Source: Micavibrio sp.
GTDB lineage: Bacteria; Pseudomonadota; Alphaproteobacteria; Micavibrionales; Micavibrionaceae
Assembly: GCA_012960155.1 (NCBI GenBank)
Contig: DUBU01000039.1
Location: 110,745-174,744 of the forward strand
Length of the DNA stretch: 64,000 nt
Reading direction: 5' to 3'
Under the pieces are notes generated by a model. That model was not told where the DNA came from and did not search any database. It saw nothing but the letters and a program-made list of their open reading frames with translations. The first letter of the stretch is position 1, and each line of letters begins with the position of its first letter. A program made the translations under genes and the position numbers. Below are positions 38,283 through 46,841 of this stretch, piece by piece.

Positions 38283-38677
38283 GACTCAGCTCCTAAAGCC
38301 TTTCTTAAATAATCCGGGACACGCGTTGGCTTGCCGCTTTTTGTTACACAAACAAGTGTGACATTTGCTTCAAATATCAATTGATCTTGTTTATATAATG
38401 ACTGTTTCATGGCAAAGCTTGCATTATTCATGGCACTTAAAGAGGTTTGCATCGTGACGATGTCGTCAAGAAACGCAGGCGCTAAATAGTCTGCTTCCAA
38501 TTTACGCACCACGAACATAAATCCTTCGCGATCCATTAAGGGTTTGTTCTCGAACCCTGCAGCACGCAAAAGCTCGGTCCGTCCCCTTTCACAGAATTTA
38601 AAGTAATTTGCGTAATATACAATGCCCCCCGCGTCAGTATCCTCATAATAAACGCGGATATCCAATTCATGTTCCAT
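38279..38677 (-). CDS. ybgC: YbgC acyl-CoA thioesterase
   Basis: 132 residues from the ATG at 38677, preceded by GAGGGA at ideal spacing; the TTG further upstream is not needed. Hot-dog thioesterase with the motif YYEDTDAGGIVYYANYFKFCERGRTE; the Asp of the DTD segment is catalytic. Acts on short- or medium-chain acyl-CoA or acyl-ACP and heads the tol operon. Overlaps tolQ by 4 bases. Confidence 0.96.
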   Translation of the reverse strand: MEHELDIRVYYEDTDAGGIVYYANYFKFCERGRTELLRAAGFENKPLMDREGFMFVVRKLEADYLAPAFLDDIVTMQTSLSAMNNASFAMKQSLYKQDQLIFEANVTLVCVTKSGKPTRVPDYLRKALGAES

Positions 38678-38713
38678 GATATCCCTCAATCAATTCTATA
38701 AATGTGGCTAATT

Positions 38714-39757
38714 CTATTCGTCGAGCATATTGAGCTGGGCTGATTTGCTAGGCTGCAAACCCAGATAGCGGAAGCCCTTTTCGGACAGAACGCGACCACG
38801 CGGTGTCCGTTGTACCATGCCTTGCTGCATCAGGTAAGGCTCTATGACATCTTCAATCACATCTCTTTGCTCGGATAAAGCCGCCGCCAATGTCTCGGCA
38901 CCAACAGGGCCTCCACCATAGTTTTCGGCAATGCAAGCTAGATAGCGCCTATCCATAAGGTCAAGGCCGCTGCTATCTACATCCAGACGTTGCAAAGCCT
39001 TGTCAGCCGCTTCGGCGTCAACCTGTCCCGTTTTCTGTACTTCTGCAAAGTCACGAACGCGGCGCGTTAGACGTCCTGCAATACGCGGCGTGCCACGTGA
39101 TCTGCGCGCAATTTCCATGGCGCCGTCATCTGTAATCGCCATATTCAGTAGACCTGATGTGCGTTTTACGATGCGCATTAATTCTTCGGGGGCATAAAAC
39201 TCCAAACGCAGCGGAATACCAAAGCGGTCACGCAAAGGATTGGCAAGCAAGCCGCTGCGCGTTGTTGCGCCGACCAATGTAAAAGGTGGCAAATCAATCT
39301 GCACTGAGCGTGCCGCAGGGCCCTCACCAATAATCAGATCGAGTTTGTGATCTTCCATGGCAGGATACAGCACTTCCTCGACCATAGGGTTTAGGCGATG
39401 AATTTCATCAATAAACAGAACATCATGCTCTTCCAGATTAGTCAGGATAGCAGCAAGATCGCCTGCTTTAGCAAGTACCGGCCCTGATGTTGCACGAAAT
39501 CCAACACCCAGCTCCTTGGCAACAATCTGCGCCAATGTAGTTTTACCAAGTCCCGGAGGCCCGAAAAAGAGCACATGATCCATAGCGTCTTTGCGCGTCT
39601 TCGCCGCCTCGATAAATACTTTAAGATTCTCGCGAAGAGATGGCTGGCCAATAAACTCATCAAGTTTTAAAGGGCGCAATGAATGCTCTTCACCACGCTC
39701 TTCAATGTGAACGTCCGTATCAAGATCCGGGGCACGGTCAAGGATTGCTTCATTCAT
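38714..39757 (-). CDS. ruvB: Holliday junction helicase RuvB
   Basis: 347 residues. AAA+ motor that drives branch migration with RuvA. Walker A GPPGLGKT is at 66-73, Walker B is in [11 protein letters not shown], sensor 1 is in LVGATTRSG and the Arg finger is in LRDRFGI. The C-terminal winged-helix domain contains [18 protein letters not shown]. Start overlaps the ruvA stop by 4 bases; probably co-translated. Downstream, 36 bases separate it from ybgC. Confidence 0.98.
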   Translation of the reverse strand: MNEAILDRAPDLDTDVHIEERGEEHSLRPLKLDEFIGQPSLRENLKVFIEAAKTRKDAMDHVLFFGPPGLGKTTLAQIVAKELGVGFRATSGPVLAKAGDLAAILTNLEEHDVLFIDEIHRLNPMVEEVLYPAMEDHKLDLIIGEGPAARSVQIDLPPFTLVGATTRSGLLANPLRDRFGIPLRLEFYAPEELMRIVKRTSGLLNMAITDDGAMEIARRSRGTPRIAGRLTRRVRDFAEVQKTGQVDAEAADKALQRLDVDSSGLDLMDRRYLACIAENYGGGPVGAETLAAALSEQRDVIEDVIEPYLMQQGMVQRTPRGRVLSEKGFRYLGLQPSKSAQLNMLDE

Positions 39758-40377
39758 GATGCAAGCTCCTTAAGTGCTAGCTTAATAAGATCGTTTAAAC
39801 TGCTGTTATCATTAGCCTTCTGCTTGGCTTGCAGTACAGCCGTGTAAGCATCCGTACGGCCATAGCCCAGATTAACCAGAGCGGATACAGCATCATTTTC
39901 AATGCCACCCTCCTCGTTGGCAGGCGCAGGTGATGCAGCCGCCTGAACACCCTTAGGTTTGGCCTGTAGATCAATCTTTCCGGCCTTGTCTTTTAGCTCT
40001 GTCAGAATACGCGTGGCTAGTTTTGGCCCTACACCGTCAGCGCGTGTAAGAGCTGTCTTATCCCCTGCGGCAATTGCAAAGCCAAGCTGGTCAGGCGGTG
40101 TCACTCCCAGAATAGCCATGGCGGCTTTAGCGCCAACACCTTGGACAGTTGTTAAAAGTCTAAACCACTCTTGCTCTGAAGCTTCTAAAAAACCGTATAA
40201 CGTTATGGCGTCCTCACGTACATTTGTATCAATCAACAGAGACGCCGTATCACCATGTCCGCCGACGCGCGATAATGTGCGCGGGCTGGCATGGACCAGA
40301 TACCCTACACCCTGCACATCAAGTATGACGGCATTTTCCAGCACGGTGTCAATTATTCCTGAAAGTTTGGCAAACAT
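39754..40377 (-). CDS. ruvA: Holliday junction binding protein RuvA
   Basis: 207 residues. An N-terminal OB fold ([28 protein letters not shown]), tandem helix-hairpin-helix motifs ([16 protein letters not shown] and [16 protein letters not shown]) and a C-terminal domain III ([22 protein letters not shown]) that contacts RuvB. A Pro/Ala linker near 145-165 joins domains II and III. It follows ruvC by 3 bases. Confidence 0.98.
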   Translation of the reverse strand: MFAKLSGIIDTVLENAVILDVQGVGYLVHASPRTLSRVGGHGDTASLLIDTNVREDAITLYGFLEASEQEWFRLLTTVQGVGAKAAMAILGVTPPDQLGFAIAAGDKTALTRADGVGPKLATRILTELKDKAGKIDLQAKPKGVQAAASPAPANEEGGIENDAVSALVNLGYGRTDAYTAVLQAKQKANDNSSLNDLIKLALKELAS

Positions 40378-40380
40378 GGA

Positions 40381-40872
40381 TTACCTCTGACTAACTCTAA
40401 GCGCGGATTGCGCGTGATGTGCGTGGCATAGGGCAATGGCCAGCGCGTCGGCTTCATCTTCGCTTACTTTGCCTGCTTTGGGCAACAAAGTAGCGACCAT
40501 CATCCCCATCTGATTTTTATCAGCGTGACCTGTGCCGACTATAGATTTCTTTATAAGATTAGCTGCATACTCGCTAACTACTAAACCTGTGCGCGCAGCC
40601 GAGAGAATGAGCGCCCCTCGTGCTTGGCCTAGTTTTAGCGCAGACCGCGCATTATTATTCATGAAGGTTTCTTCAATAGCTGCCTGATCAGGCTGATACA
40701 TAGCAATAGCTTTTTGTAAGCCGTCATCCAGCATGGCAAGGCGCGCATAGAGTGGCAGGTTCGCAGCCGTCTTGACAAGGCCTGACGCAACAAAACTAAG
40801 GCGATTACCGGTTGCTTCGATAATCCCCCAGCCAGTTTTTTGTAATCCGGGATCTATGCCGAGAATCTTCAT
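40381..40872 (-). CDS. ruvC: Holliday junction resolvase RuvC
   Basis: 163 residues. The RNase H-like fold begins MKILGIDPGLQKTGWG with the first catalytic Asp D7; the Glu in AAIEETF and the Asp pair in SEDEADALAIALCHAH complete the active site. Cuts four-way junctions moved by RuvAB. A GTTC-N7-GTTC box sits 21 bases before the start, so the ruvCAB operon should be SOS-regulated by LexA. Confidence 0.98.
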   Translation of the reverse strand: MKILGIDPGLQKTGWGIIEATGNRLSFVASGLVKTAANLPLYARLAMLDDGLQKAIAMYQPDQAAIEETFMNNNARSALKLGQARGALILSAARTGLVVSEYAANLIKKSIVGTGHADKNQMGMMVATLLPKAGKVSEDEADALAIALCHAHHAQSALRVSQR

Positions 40873-40893
40873 GTTCTTATTAAATCACAAAAA

Positions 40894-40908
40894 GAACATA
40901 AAGTGAAC
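40894..40908 (-). promoter_or_regulatory. LexA (SOS) box upstream of ruvC
   Basis: On the minus strand GTTC, seven bases (ACTTTAT), GTTC; on the plus strand GAAC 40894-40897 and GAAC 40905-40908. GTTC-N7-GTTC is the established LexA operator of Alphaproteobacteria, and ruv genes are classical SOS targets. It lies 22-36 bases before the ruvC ATG, where a promoter would be. Confidence 0.85.
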
Positions 40909-40925
40909 ATGCTTTCTTGCGATTA

Positions 40926-41342
40926 TTACAGGTGTATCTTGCGCGCTATATATCCAGCAGAAAATAAGTAGTGCAGCGGTATCGCAAACAGCAATAAATA
41001 GGCAATTATAGCAATTTTATCGGGATTCAAATTGATTATAACGCCTCTATATTGACCCGTAAAAATACAGAAAAAGTGCAGTAAGCAAGAGACGACACCA
41101 CTGGCCAGCAGAATCAAAACAGCATATCTAAACCACTTTGTGGAATTTGAAGGTTGTCTGCTTATAACAATACCGCAAAAATAGCCTGTTAAGCCAAGAT
41201 ACGCTGTAACTGAGATCACAGTGTATATACTGAGTGAATCCCCTGTCAGGTAACCTGCGTAAAGCAAAAACAATGCTTGAAACGCAACGTAAAGCGCTGG
41301 AAATATGAAAAGCGCAGAAACCTGCTTGGCCAATTTTTGCAT
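40926..41342 (-). CDS. small integral membrane protein, unknown
   Basis: 138 residues, four predicted membrane helices: about 10-32, 40-62, 75-96 and 108-133. Short loops; a basic N-terminus (MQKLAKQ) and C-terminus (ARKIHL) suggest both ends face the cytoplasm. No family recognised. Its ATG overlaps the yebC stop (TAATG), implying coupled translation with yebC. It sits between yebC and ruvC, which are usually adjacent. Base composition is more AT-rich than its neighbours. Confidence 0.8.
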   Translation of the reverse strand: MQKLAKQVSALFIFPALYVAFQALFLLYAGYLTGDSLSIYTVISVTAYLGLTGYFCGIVISRQPSNSTKWFRYAVLILLASGVVSCLLHFFCIFTGQYRGVIINLNPDKIAIIAYLLLFAIPLHYLFSAGYIARKIHL

Positions 41343-42097
41343 TACCCCGCAGCCATCAATTTTTCCATGATCTCATCGCTGACTTCGAAGTTAGTTGTAA
41401 CGGTTTGTACGTCGTCATTATCTTCCAGCAAATCGATCAATTTGATAAGCGTTTGTGCTTGTTCTTCGGAGATTTCCGCCATTGTATTTGGGCGCCAGAT
41501 CAGGCCAGAGCGAATGGCTTCGCCCATAGTGCTCTCCAGATTTTCTACAACGGCGGCAAATTCATCAGGGTCCGTTGTGATAACGTGTTCTTCATCATCT
41601 GTTTCACAATCCGCTGCACCTGCTTCAACAGCAGCTTCGAACATTTTTTCAGAGTCAGCTTTGTCCAGTGGGTAAGCTATCTCGCCCACACGATCAAACA
41701 TGAAGCTGACACAGCCTGTTTCGCCGAGGTTGCCGCCACATTTGGAGAAGTAGGAACGTACATCACCAGCCGTACGGTTTTTGTTATCTGTCAGTGTATC
41801 CACGATAATCGCAACACCGCCTGGGCCATAACCCTCGTAACGCATTTCAACGTAATCTTCGCCTTCTGTGCTGCCTACACCTTTTTGAACAGCGCGTTCG
41901 ATACCGTCTTTAGGCATAGATTGACCGCGGGCAGTAGCAATGGCAAGGCGCAAGCGCGGGTTCATATCAGGATCACCACCGCCGAGCTTCGCTGCGACGG
42001 TAATTTCGCGCCCGAGTTTAGAAAAAATCTTTGCGCGTTTTTTGTCCTGAGCACCTTTACGGTGCTGAATATTTTTGAATTTGGAATGGCCAGCCAT
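41342..42097 (-). CDS. yebC: YebC/TACO1 family translation or transcription regulator
   Basis: 251 residues, the usual length. Begins [25 protein letters not shown], which is unmistakable, and continues with [19 protein letters not shown] and [18 protein letters not shown]. Family members are linked to relief of ribosome stalling and, in some species, to transcription regulation. It is first in the yebC - membrane protein - ruvCAB series; ruvC has its own SOS box. Confidence 0.97.
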   Translation of the reverse strand: MAGHSKFKNIQHRKGAQDKKRAKIFSKLGREITVAAKLGGGDPDMNPRLRLAIATARGQSMPKDGIERAVQKGVGSTEGEDYVEMRYEGYGPGGVAIIVDTLTDNKNRTAGDVRSYFSKCGGNLGETGCVSFMFDRVGEIAYPLDKADSEKMFEAAVEAGAADCETDDEEHVITTDPDEFAAVVENLESTMGEAIRSGLIWRPNTMAEISEEQAQTLIKLIDLLEDNDDVQTVTTNFEVSDEIMEKLMAAG

Positions 42098-42309
42098 AGT
42101 CCTTAACCTCTAAAAATTTGATATTGGCCTATAAATGCCTAAATTCTGGGAAAAATTCAAGGGGGTGTCTAATATTTAAAAAATGGCGTTAATATGCTAT
42201 GTTACTAATATTGTTAAGTTTTTATCAATAACCAGCGTATATACTTTTCTTAAGGGTAAAGCTCAAATTATATTAAAAAGCTTATTTTATATACAGATAG
42301 GTCGTCATA

Positions 42310-42942
42310 ATGGCGTATGAACTACACAAAATAAGTGTCCTCGTTGTAGAGGATAATCAGCCTATGCTGGACATTACCAAGTCACTTTTGCTGACTTTTG
42401 GTATTGGTCATGTGGTCGGCGCACAAAACGGTGAGCAAGGCTATGATCGTTTCTGTGAGTATAATAACGACATTATTATTGCTGACTGGATGATGAAGCC
42501 TATGGACGGTATTTCTTTTACACGTCTTGTGCGCAATGACCCTAAAAGCCCAAACCCTTACGTCCCTATTATTCTGATGACAGGCTTTAGCGAGCGCCGC
42601 CGTGTGATCCAAGCACGCGATGCCGGTGTTACAGAGTTTCTGGTAAAGCCTTTTAACGCAAAAGATTTATATCGCCGATTGGTTCAGGTCATTGAAAGGC
42701 CTAGGCAATTTGTGCGGGCACCTGATTTCTTTGGCCCTGACCGTCGCCGTAAGTCCGTTGGTAAAACGATTGCCAATTACGAAGGACCTTTCAGACGCGA
42801 TGCTGACATGAAAAATCCCGAGATTTTGAAAATGATGCGCCAGCAGCAAATGGCTGCTCATGATACACTCGACCGTATTCGTAAGCGCGAAGGACTTAAT
42901 AAAGGTGACAAGTTCGATCTTTCACCTCAAGATGATCGTTAG
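42310..42942 (+). CDS. response regulator with basic C-terminal tail
   Basis: 210 residues. The receiver domain is about 8-130, with acidic E14-D15, phosphoacceptor D59 (IADWMMKP), T91 and K113 (LVKP). There is no DNA-binding domain; instead about 80 residues follow with RAPDFFGPDRRRKSVG and a Glu/Lys/Met-rich helix. The FGPDRRR-type tail is seen after receivers in several alphaproteobacterial regulators of unknown output. The gene at 42951 starts 8 bases later and is probably its functional partner. It diverges from yebC across 212 AT-rich bases that contain several weak promoter-like motifs but nothing I can assign. Confidence 0.92.
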   Translation: MAYELHKISVLVVEDNQPMLDITKSLLLTFGIGHVVGAQNGEQGYDRFCEYNNDIIIADWMMKPMDGISFTRLVRNDPKSPNPYVPIILMTGFSERRRVIQARDAGVTEFLVKPFNAKDLYRRLVQVIERPRQFVRAPDFFGPDRRRKSVGKTIANYEGPFRRDADMKNPEILKMMRQQQMAAHDTLDRIRKREGLNKGDKFDLSPQDDR

Positions 42943-42950
42943 GTTTTGAC

Positions 42951-43514
42951 ATGATATCCGATCCTGACCATTACAAACAGAAGCCGCGCCGTAAGGCGGA
43001 ATATATTAAGCCTCCGAATCTGCTGAAGGCTAAAGTTGGCTCGGGCGGGTTGAGCGACAACATTCTGGCTAAGGCGCAGGCACTTCTCGAAAATAACAGT
43101 GTAGATTTTCAGCCGTTAGCAGAATTGTACTTAAACTCACTATTTAGTGGCATCGAACGTACGCGCAAAGATTTGAAAAACGGCGAAACTGAATTCCAGA
43201 TCGCATCGATGCTTTACCCTGCTATGCAGTTAAAAGCCAATGGCGGTATGTTTCATTACCCGCTAGTCACAACAATAGCTGACCGTTTGGTGCAGTTTCT
43301 TGAGGTCATTGAGCTGGTCGATGATAACGCGATCGAGATTGTATTGGCATTTCATACGACGCTGCGCGCAGTTATTATGGGTAAAATTCAGGGTGATGGT
43401 GGCACACATGGTGCCGATTTGATAGCAGCCCTTGATCAAGCGTGTATGCGATTCTTCGAACGTTACCCTGATCATAAGGTCGGCGGTCAGCCGGACCATA
43501 GTAGTAGTTTCTAG
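42951..43514 (+). CDS. unknown helical partner of the response regulator
   Basis: 187 residues, no signal peptide or membrane segment. A basic N-terminus (KQKPRRKAEYIKPPNLLKAKVGSGG) is followed by mostly helical sequence: ILAKAQALLENNSVDFQPLAELYL, TIADRLVQFLEVIELVDDNAIEIVLAFHTTLRAVI and a C-terminal helix ending in FFERYP. A conserved-looking His in LAFHTTL could suggest a phosphotransfer (HPt-like) bundle, but this is conjecture. It follows a receiver gene by 8 bases. The stop overlaps the convergent TIGR00282 gene by 4 bases. Confidence 0.85.
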   Translation: MISDPDHYKQKPRRKAEYIKPPNLLKAKVGSGGLSDNILAKAQALLENNSVDFQPLAELYLNSLFSGIERTRKDLKNGETEFQIASMLYPAMQLKANGGMFHYPLVTTIADRLVQFLEVIELVDDNAIEIVLAFHTTLRAVIMGKIQGDGGTHGADLIAALDQACMRFFERYPDHKVGGQPDHSSSF

Positions 43515-44323
43515 AAATCAGGCATTCTATTCGTTAGGCGAGGTCCTATGATCACCTGACCATAATTTTTGGTCAGACCGTTACTGTCTGTTTCTATCAA
43601 GCATCCGCAAACTGTCCCCTCGCCGTCTGCTGGTTGCATTGGCCCACTGGAAACTTTCTTGGTAAAGCGCGTAACAGGCACTTCCTTCTGCATACCTATG
43701 ACAGAGTTGTAATCACCGCACATTCCGGCATCCGCCTGAAACGCAGTGCCGCCATCCAGTATTTGCCCATCCGCAGTCGGCAAATGTGTGTGCGTACCAA
43801 CAACAGCCGTAACCTGACCATCAAGCATATGAGCTAGTGCCATTTTTTCGCTGGTTGTTTCGCCATGGAAATCTACAAAGATAGCATGAACGGTTTTACC
43901 GAGAGGGTTTCTGCTCGCAAGCTCACGCGCCTGAGCAAACGGATCATCCATGGGATCCATAAAAAGACGCGCCATATAGTTAGCGACCAGTATCTTTGCA
44001 CCGTTGCGTGCTTCAACAACGACGTGTCCATTACCTGGGGTGCCTTCAGGAAAGTTTGCAGGACGAAGCAAACGTGGTTCACGCGTAATATAAAGCATGG
44101 TCTCATTCTGATCCCATACATGGTTGCCTGTAGTGATACAGTCCGCACCTAACTCGAAGAGCTCTTTACAGATTTTTTCAGTAAGGCCACGGCCATGCGC
44201 TGCGTTCTCGGCATTGATGATAATCGCATCGGGCTTCAGTTTCTCTTTCAATGTAGGTAGATGCTTCTTAACAGCCTCACGCCCTGAGCGCCCCATGATA
44301 TCGCCGAGAAATAAAATACGCAT
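43511..44323 (-). CDS. TIGR00282 (YmdB-like) metallophosphoesterase
   Basis: 270 residues. Calcineurin-like fold: MRILFLGDIMGRSGREAV (metal Asp in GDIMGR), IINAENAAHGRG, CITTGNHVWDQ (the GNH motif), FVDFHGETTSEK and VVGTHTHLPTADGQIL. YmdB of Bacillus is a cyclic-nucleotide phosphodiesterase; the substrate here is not known. The position downstream of the 5-FCL gene is conserved in alphaproteobacteria. The first 76 bases overlap the end of the upstream small gene. Confidence 0.95.
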   Translation of the reverse strand: MRILFLGDIMGRSGREAVKKHLPTLKEKLKPDAIIINAENAAHGRGLTEKICKELFELGADCITTGNHVWDQNETMLYITREPRLLRPANFPEGTPGNGHVVVEARNGAKILVANYMARLFMDPMDDPFAQARELASRNPLGKTVHAIFVDFHGETTSEKMALAHMLDGQVTAVVGTHTHLPTADGQILDGGTAFQADAGMCGDYNSVIGMQKEVPVTRFTKKVSSGPMQPADGEGTVCGCLIETDSNGLTKNYGQVIIGPRLTNRMPDF

Positions 44324-44712
44324 AAATAATCTAACTCTCTGATTGTGAATTTACCAAGAACAGTCTGGCACGCTGCTACAAAACTGTCCATACGGGCTTC
44401 CTTGCGAAGTGCTTTTGCGCGAGCGCCTTGATCGCGTGCCGCCTCAAAATGTTCTCCTGCCTTTGAACCCGCCTCTGTGGATCTAGAGCGGTATTCGTGT
44501 GCAGGCACGGCTCTTTCACTAGGTGGGAAGCAGTGTGAGAGTTGTGCTCGCGTACCGAATACTCTTGCATCACTTGCGTAATTGCCACCTGCGTCATTAT
44601 GAATAGAAGCTGCTTTTTCAAGAGCCGCTGCAAGTTCACGTTTAGTGGCCGCTAATTCACGACGTTGCGCACCAGGCGCTGTTTCGATTTCACCTAAAGA
44701 ATTTAAAGCCAT
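44248..44712 (-). CDS. small helical protein of unknown function, overlapping the next gene
   Basis: 154 residues from the ATG at 44712, preceded by a strong GGAGAGG. The N-terminal 50 residues are Ala/Glu/Lys-rich and helical (RRELAATKRELAAALEKAASI). A polar middle has several Tyr, His and Arg, followed by EHFEAARDQGARAKALRKEARMDSF. The last 25 residues (CVFYFSAISWGAQGVRLL) are read from the TIGR00282 coding region in another frame and look unlike the rest. In the adjacent frame a TAG stop lies just before that ATG, so a one-base frameshift near the 3' end is possible. I recognise no family. Confidence 0.65.
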   Translation of the reverse strand: MALNSLGEIETAPGAQRRELAATKRELAAALEKAASIHNDAGGNYASDARVFGTRAQLSHCFPPSERAVPAHEYRSRSTEAGSKAGEHFEAARDQGARAKALRKEARMDSFVAACQTVLGKFTIRELDYLCVFYFSAISWGAQGVRLLRSIYLH

Positions 44713-44770
44713 AATATCCCTCTCCAAATTAAAGAAAGCGTTATACTACCAAACAACTGGCAATACAAAT

Positions 44771-45355
44771 TTAGATGAAAGATTCAACTTTCTGCGGCGT
44801 GACGATCCAGTCCATGATCTCGTCATGATCTTCGTATGGCAGATTGAAAATGACAGCCTGCTTGGCATAGGCGAGACCAACGACAATAGGTTTTTTCTGA
44901 TTCTGGCGTAGTTCGGCAATAGTCGCATCGTAATATCCGCCGCCATAACCTAGGCGCCTGCCCTTGCGATCAAATGCCAGTAAAGGTGTTACTATAATAT
45001 CTGGTACGACGGGCGTTGCCCCTTCTGTAATAGGTTCGGCAATACCGTATTTATTGTCTCGCAGTGCTTCGCCGTCATGCCATGTATAGAACTCGAGTAT
45101 GCGGCTGCCCTCTTTTACAACGGGTAAGGCACATTTGACACCATTTTGCTGCAACTCATCCATTAAAGCAGCAGTGCTGAACTCCCTGCCCTTAGGATAA
45201 TAAAGCGCAACAATCATGTCTTTTGTAGGCTTAAACGTTTCCATGAACAGCTCACATGCTGACTCTATGCATTCTGAAGGGTCACTGGGGTCTATCCGAT
45301 CCCTGTGACGAATAGCTTCTGTACGCATGGTGTCTTTGGTGAGTTCTTCAGTCAT
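44771..45355 (-). CDS. fau: 5-formyltetrahydrofolate cyclo-ligase
   Basis: 194 residues. Converts 5-formyl-THF to 5,10-methenyl-THF using ATP. Motifs: the YYPKGREFSTAALMDEL strand-helix, then VVPDIIVTPLLAFDRKGRRLGYGGGYYD near 120-147, whose GYGGGYYD is the family signature. In E. coli the homologue (ygfA) is co-transcribed with 6S RNA; here a 6S candidate lies just upstream on the same strand. Confidence 0.96.
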   Translation of the reverse strand: MTEELTKDTMRTEAIRHRDRIDPSDPSECIESACELFMETFKPTKDMIVALYYPKGREFSTAALMDELQQNGVKCALPVVKEGSRILEFYTWHDGEALRDNKYGIAEPITEGATPVVPDIIVTPLLAFDRKGRRLGYGGGYYDATIAELRQNQKKPIVVGLAYAKQAVIFNLPYEDHDEIMDWIVTPQKVESFI

Positions 45356-45371
45356 GGCGAGTATTCTATCA

Positions 45372-45548
45372 GAAAAAGCCGCGAGAGCCGTGTACTATAT
45401 CTATCCGCTTCTGGCCCCATTGACCAGGTGGGTGCCGTATAAAAACGCGAAGCGGCAAAACACTAAGCGTATCCAGTGACAGCTCCCTAAATGCGAAAGC
45501 ATCGGCCCGAGGGATTAGGTTGTATCACGTACTCCGCAGCCTCTTGGT
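45372..45548 (-). ncRNA. ssrS: candidate 6S RNA
   Basis: The 248-base gap before the 5-FCL gene has no coding frame but is structured on the minus strand. Going 5' to 3' it has a possible closing arm GAGGCTGCGGAGTAC, then CCTAATCCCTCGGGCC with a GATGC-TTTC-GCAT hairpin and TTAGGGAGCTGTC. A central region follows with TGCCG...CGGCA and CTGG...CCAG hairpins, then GGGGCCAGAAGC, and finally GTACACGGCTCTC, which can pair back to the 5' arm with bulges. A T run follows. Segments AGGGAGCTGTC and GGGGCCAGAAGC look like alphaproteobacterial 6S RNA as I recall it, and the position (zapA side upstream, 5-FCL downstream) is the usual one. Ends are approximate. 6S RNA sequesters sigma70 polymerase in stationary phase. 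Confidence 0.72.
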
Positions 45549-45603
45549 AGATACCATCATATAGGCTAGAATGCAGCAAAATAAAGAGAATCAGGGGAAA
45601 ATT

Positions 45604-46827
45604 ATGGATACGAAAGACTATATTGAACGCGAAAACAAATATCTGGCTCAGAATTATCACCCGCTACCTGTGGTTTTGACTAAAGCGGAAGGTGTCTGGG
45701 TATGGGATAATGACGGTAATAAGTACCTGGATTTCCTAAGTGCCTATAGTGCCGTAAGCGCAGGACACCTGAATGCACGTATCAAAAAAGCCATGATTGA
45801 CCAGCTTGAAGACATGGATGTACCTTCCCGCGCTTTTTATACGGATAAGCTTGGCGCTTTTGCAGAAAAGCTGTGCCAGGTGACAGGCATGGATAAAATG
45901 CTGCCGATGAATACGGGCGCTGAAGCTGTGGAAACAGCAATTAAAGCAGCGCGACGTTGGGGTTATGAAGTTAAGGGTATTGCCGAAGATCAGGCGAAAA
46001 TTCTGGTTGTAGATGGTAACTTCCACGGTCGCACAACCACAATCGTAGGCTTTTCATCTGACCCTGCTTATAAGAAAAATTTTGGTCCTTATGATGGTGG
46101 TTTTGACATCATTCCTTATGGTGATGCGGATGCACTGGAACAGGCTATTACACCTGACACGTGCGCCTTTATGTTCGAAACTATGCAAGGTGAAGGTGGC
46201 ATCATTATCCCGCCTAAAGGGTATTTGAAGAAAGTTCAGGAAATCTGCCGTAAGCATAACGTATTGTTGATCCTTGATGAAATTCAATGCGGTATGGCGC
46301 GCACAGGTAAAGATTTCGCGTTCCAGCATGAGATTGATAAGCCAGATGGTTTGATCCTTGGTAAAGCTCTCGGCGGTGGCATCTATCCAGTCTCTGCATT
46401 CTTGGCACGTAAGGATGTCATGGATATTTTTGTCCCTGGCACGCATGGCTCTACATTTGGCGGCAATCCAATTGCGGCAGCTATTGGCTTAGAAGCTTTG
46501 AACATCATGGAAGATGACAAGCTAGCTGAACGCAGTGCAGAGCTCGGCGCTTATCTGAAAGATCAACTCGAAGACATTAATACGGACTGTATTACAGAGA
46601 TCCGCGGTGCAGGTCTTTGGATTGGCGTGGATATAGATCCTGATGTAGTCAGTGCGCGCGAAGTCTGCGAACGTTTACAGCATAAGGGCTTGCTTTGTAA
46701 GGAGACGCACGAAACTGTTGTGCGCTTCGCCCCGCCTCTGACAATTACAAAAGAGGATATTGACTGGGCTATTTCTCAGGTCCGTGAAGTGCTATCGGAC
46801 ATAGCAGATCGCCATGAGGCAGCTTAA
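45604..46827 (+). CDS. rocD: ornithine aminotransferase
   Basis: 407 residues from the ATG at 45604, preceded by CAGGGGAAA; the ATG at 45571 would extend into the 6S promoter region. PLP enzyme that converts ornithine plus 2-oxoglutarate to glutamate semialdehyde and glutamate. Matches to the ornithine class: NYHPLPVVLTKAEGVWVWD, FLSAYSAVSAGHLN, NTGAEAVETAIKAARRWGY, LDEIQCGMARTGK and the PLP lysine K254 in LGKALGGG. Together with the YciI-like gene it is inserted between zapA and the 6S/5-FCL locus, which are normally neighbours. Related acetylornithine enzymes are less similar at the N-terminus. Confidence 0.94.
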   Translation: MDTKDYIERENKYLAQNYHPLPVVLTKAEGVWVWDNDGNKYLDFLSAYSAVSAGHLNARIKKAMIDQLEDMDVPSRAFYTDKLGAFAEKLCQVTGMDKMLPMNTGAEAVETAIKAARRWGYEVKGIAEDQAKILVVDGNFHGRTTTIVGFSSDPAYKKNFGPYDGGFDIIPYGDADALEQAITPDTCAFMFETMQGEGGIIIPPKGYLKKVQEICRKHNVLLILDEIQCGMARTGKDFAFQHEIDKPDGLILGKALGGGIYPVSAFLARKDVMDIFVPGTHGSTFGGNPIAAAIGLEALNIMEDDKLAERSAELGAYLKDQLEDINTDCITEIRGAGLWIGVDIDPDVVSAREVCERLQHKGLLCKETHETVVRFAPPLTITKEDIDWAISQVREVLSDIADRHEAA

Positions 46828-46841
46828 ATAAGGAAACTATA

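Noticed and set aside
41405-42106. 233-codon plus-strand frame opposite yebC
   Set aside because: Fully antisense to a clearly conserved gene; long because of third-position base bias.
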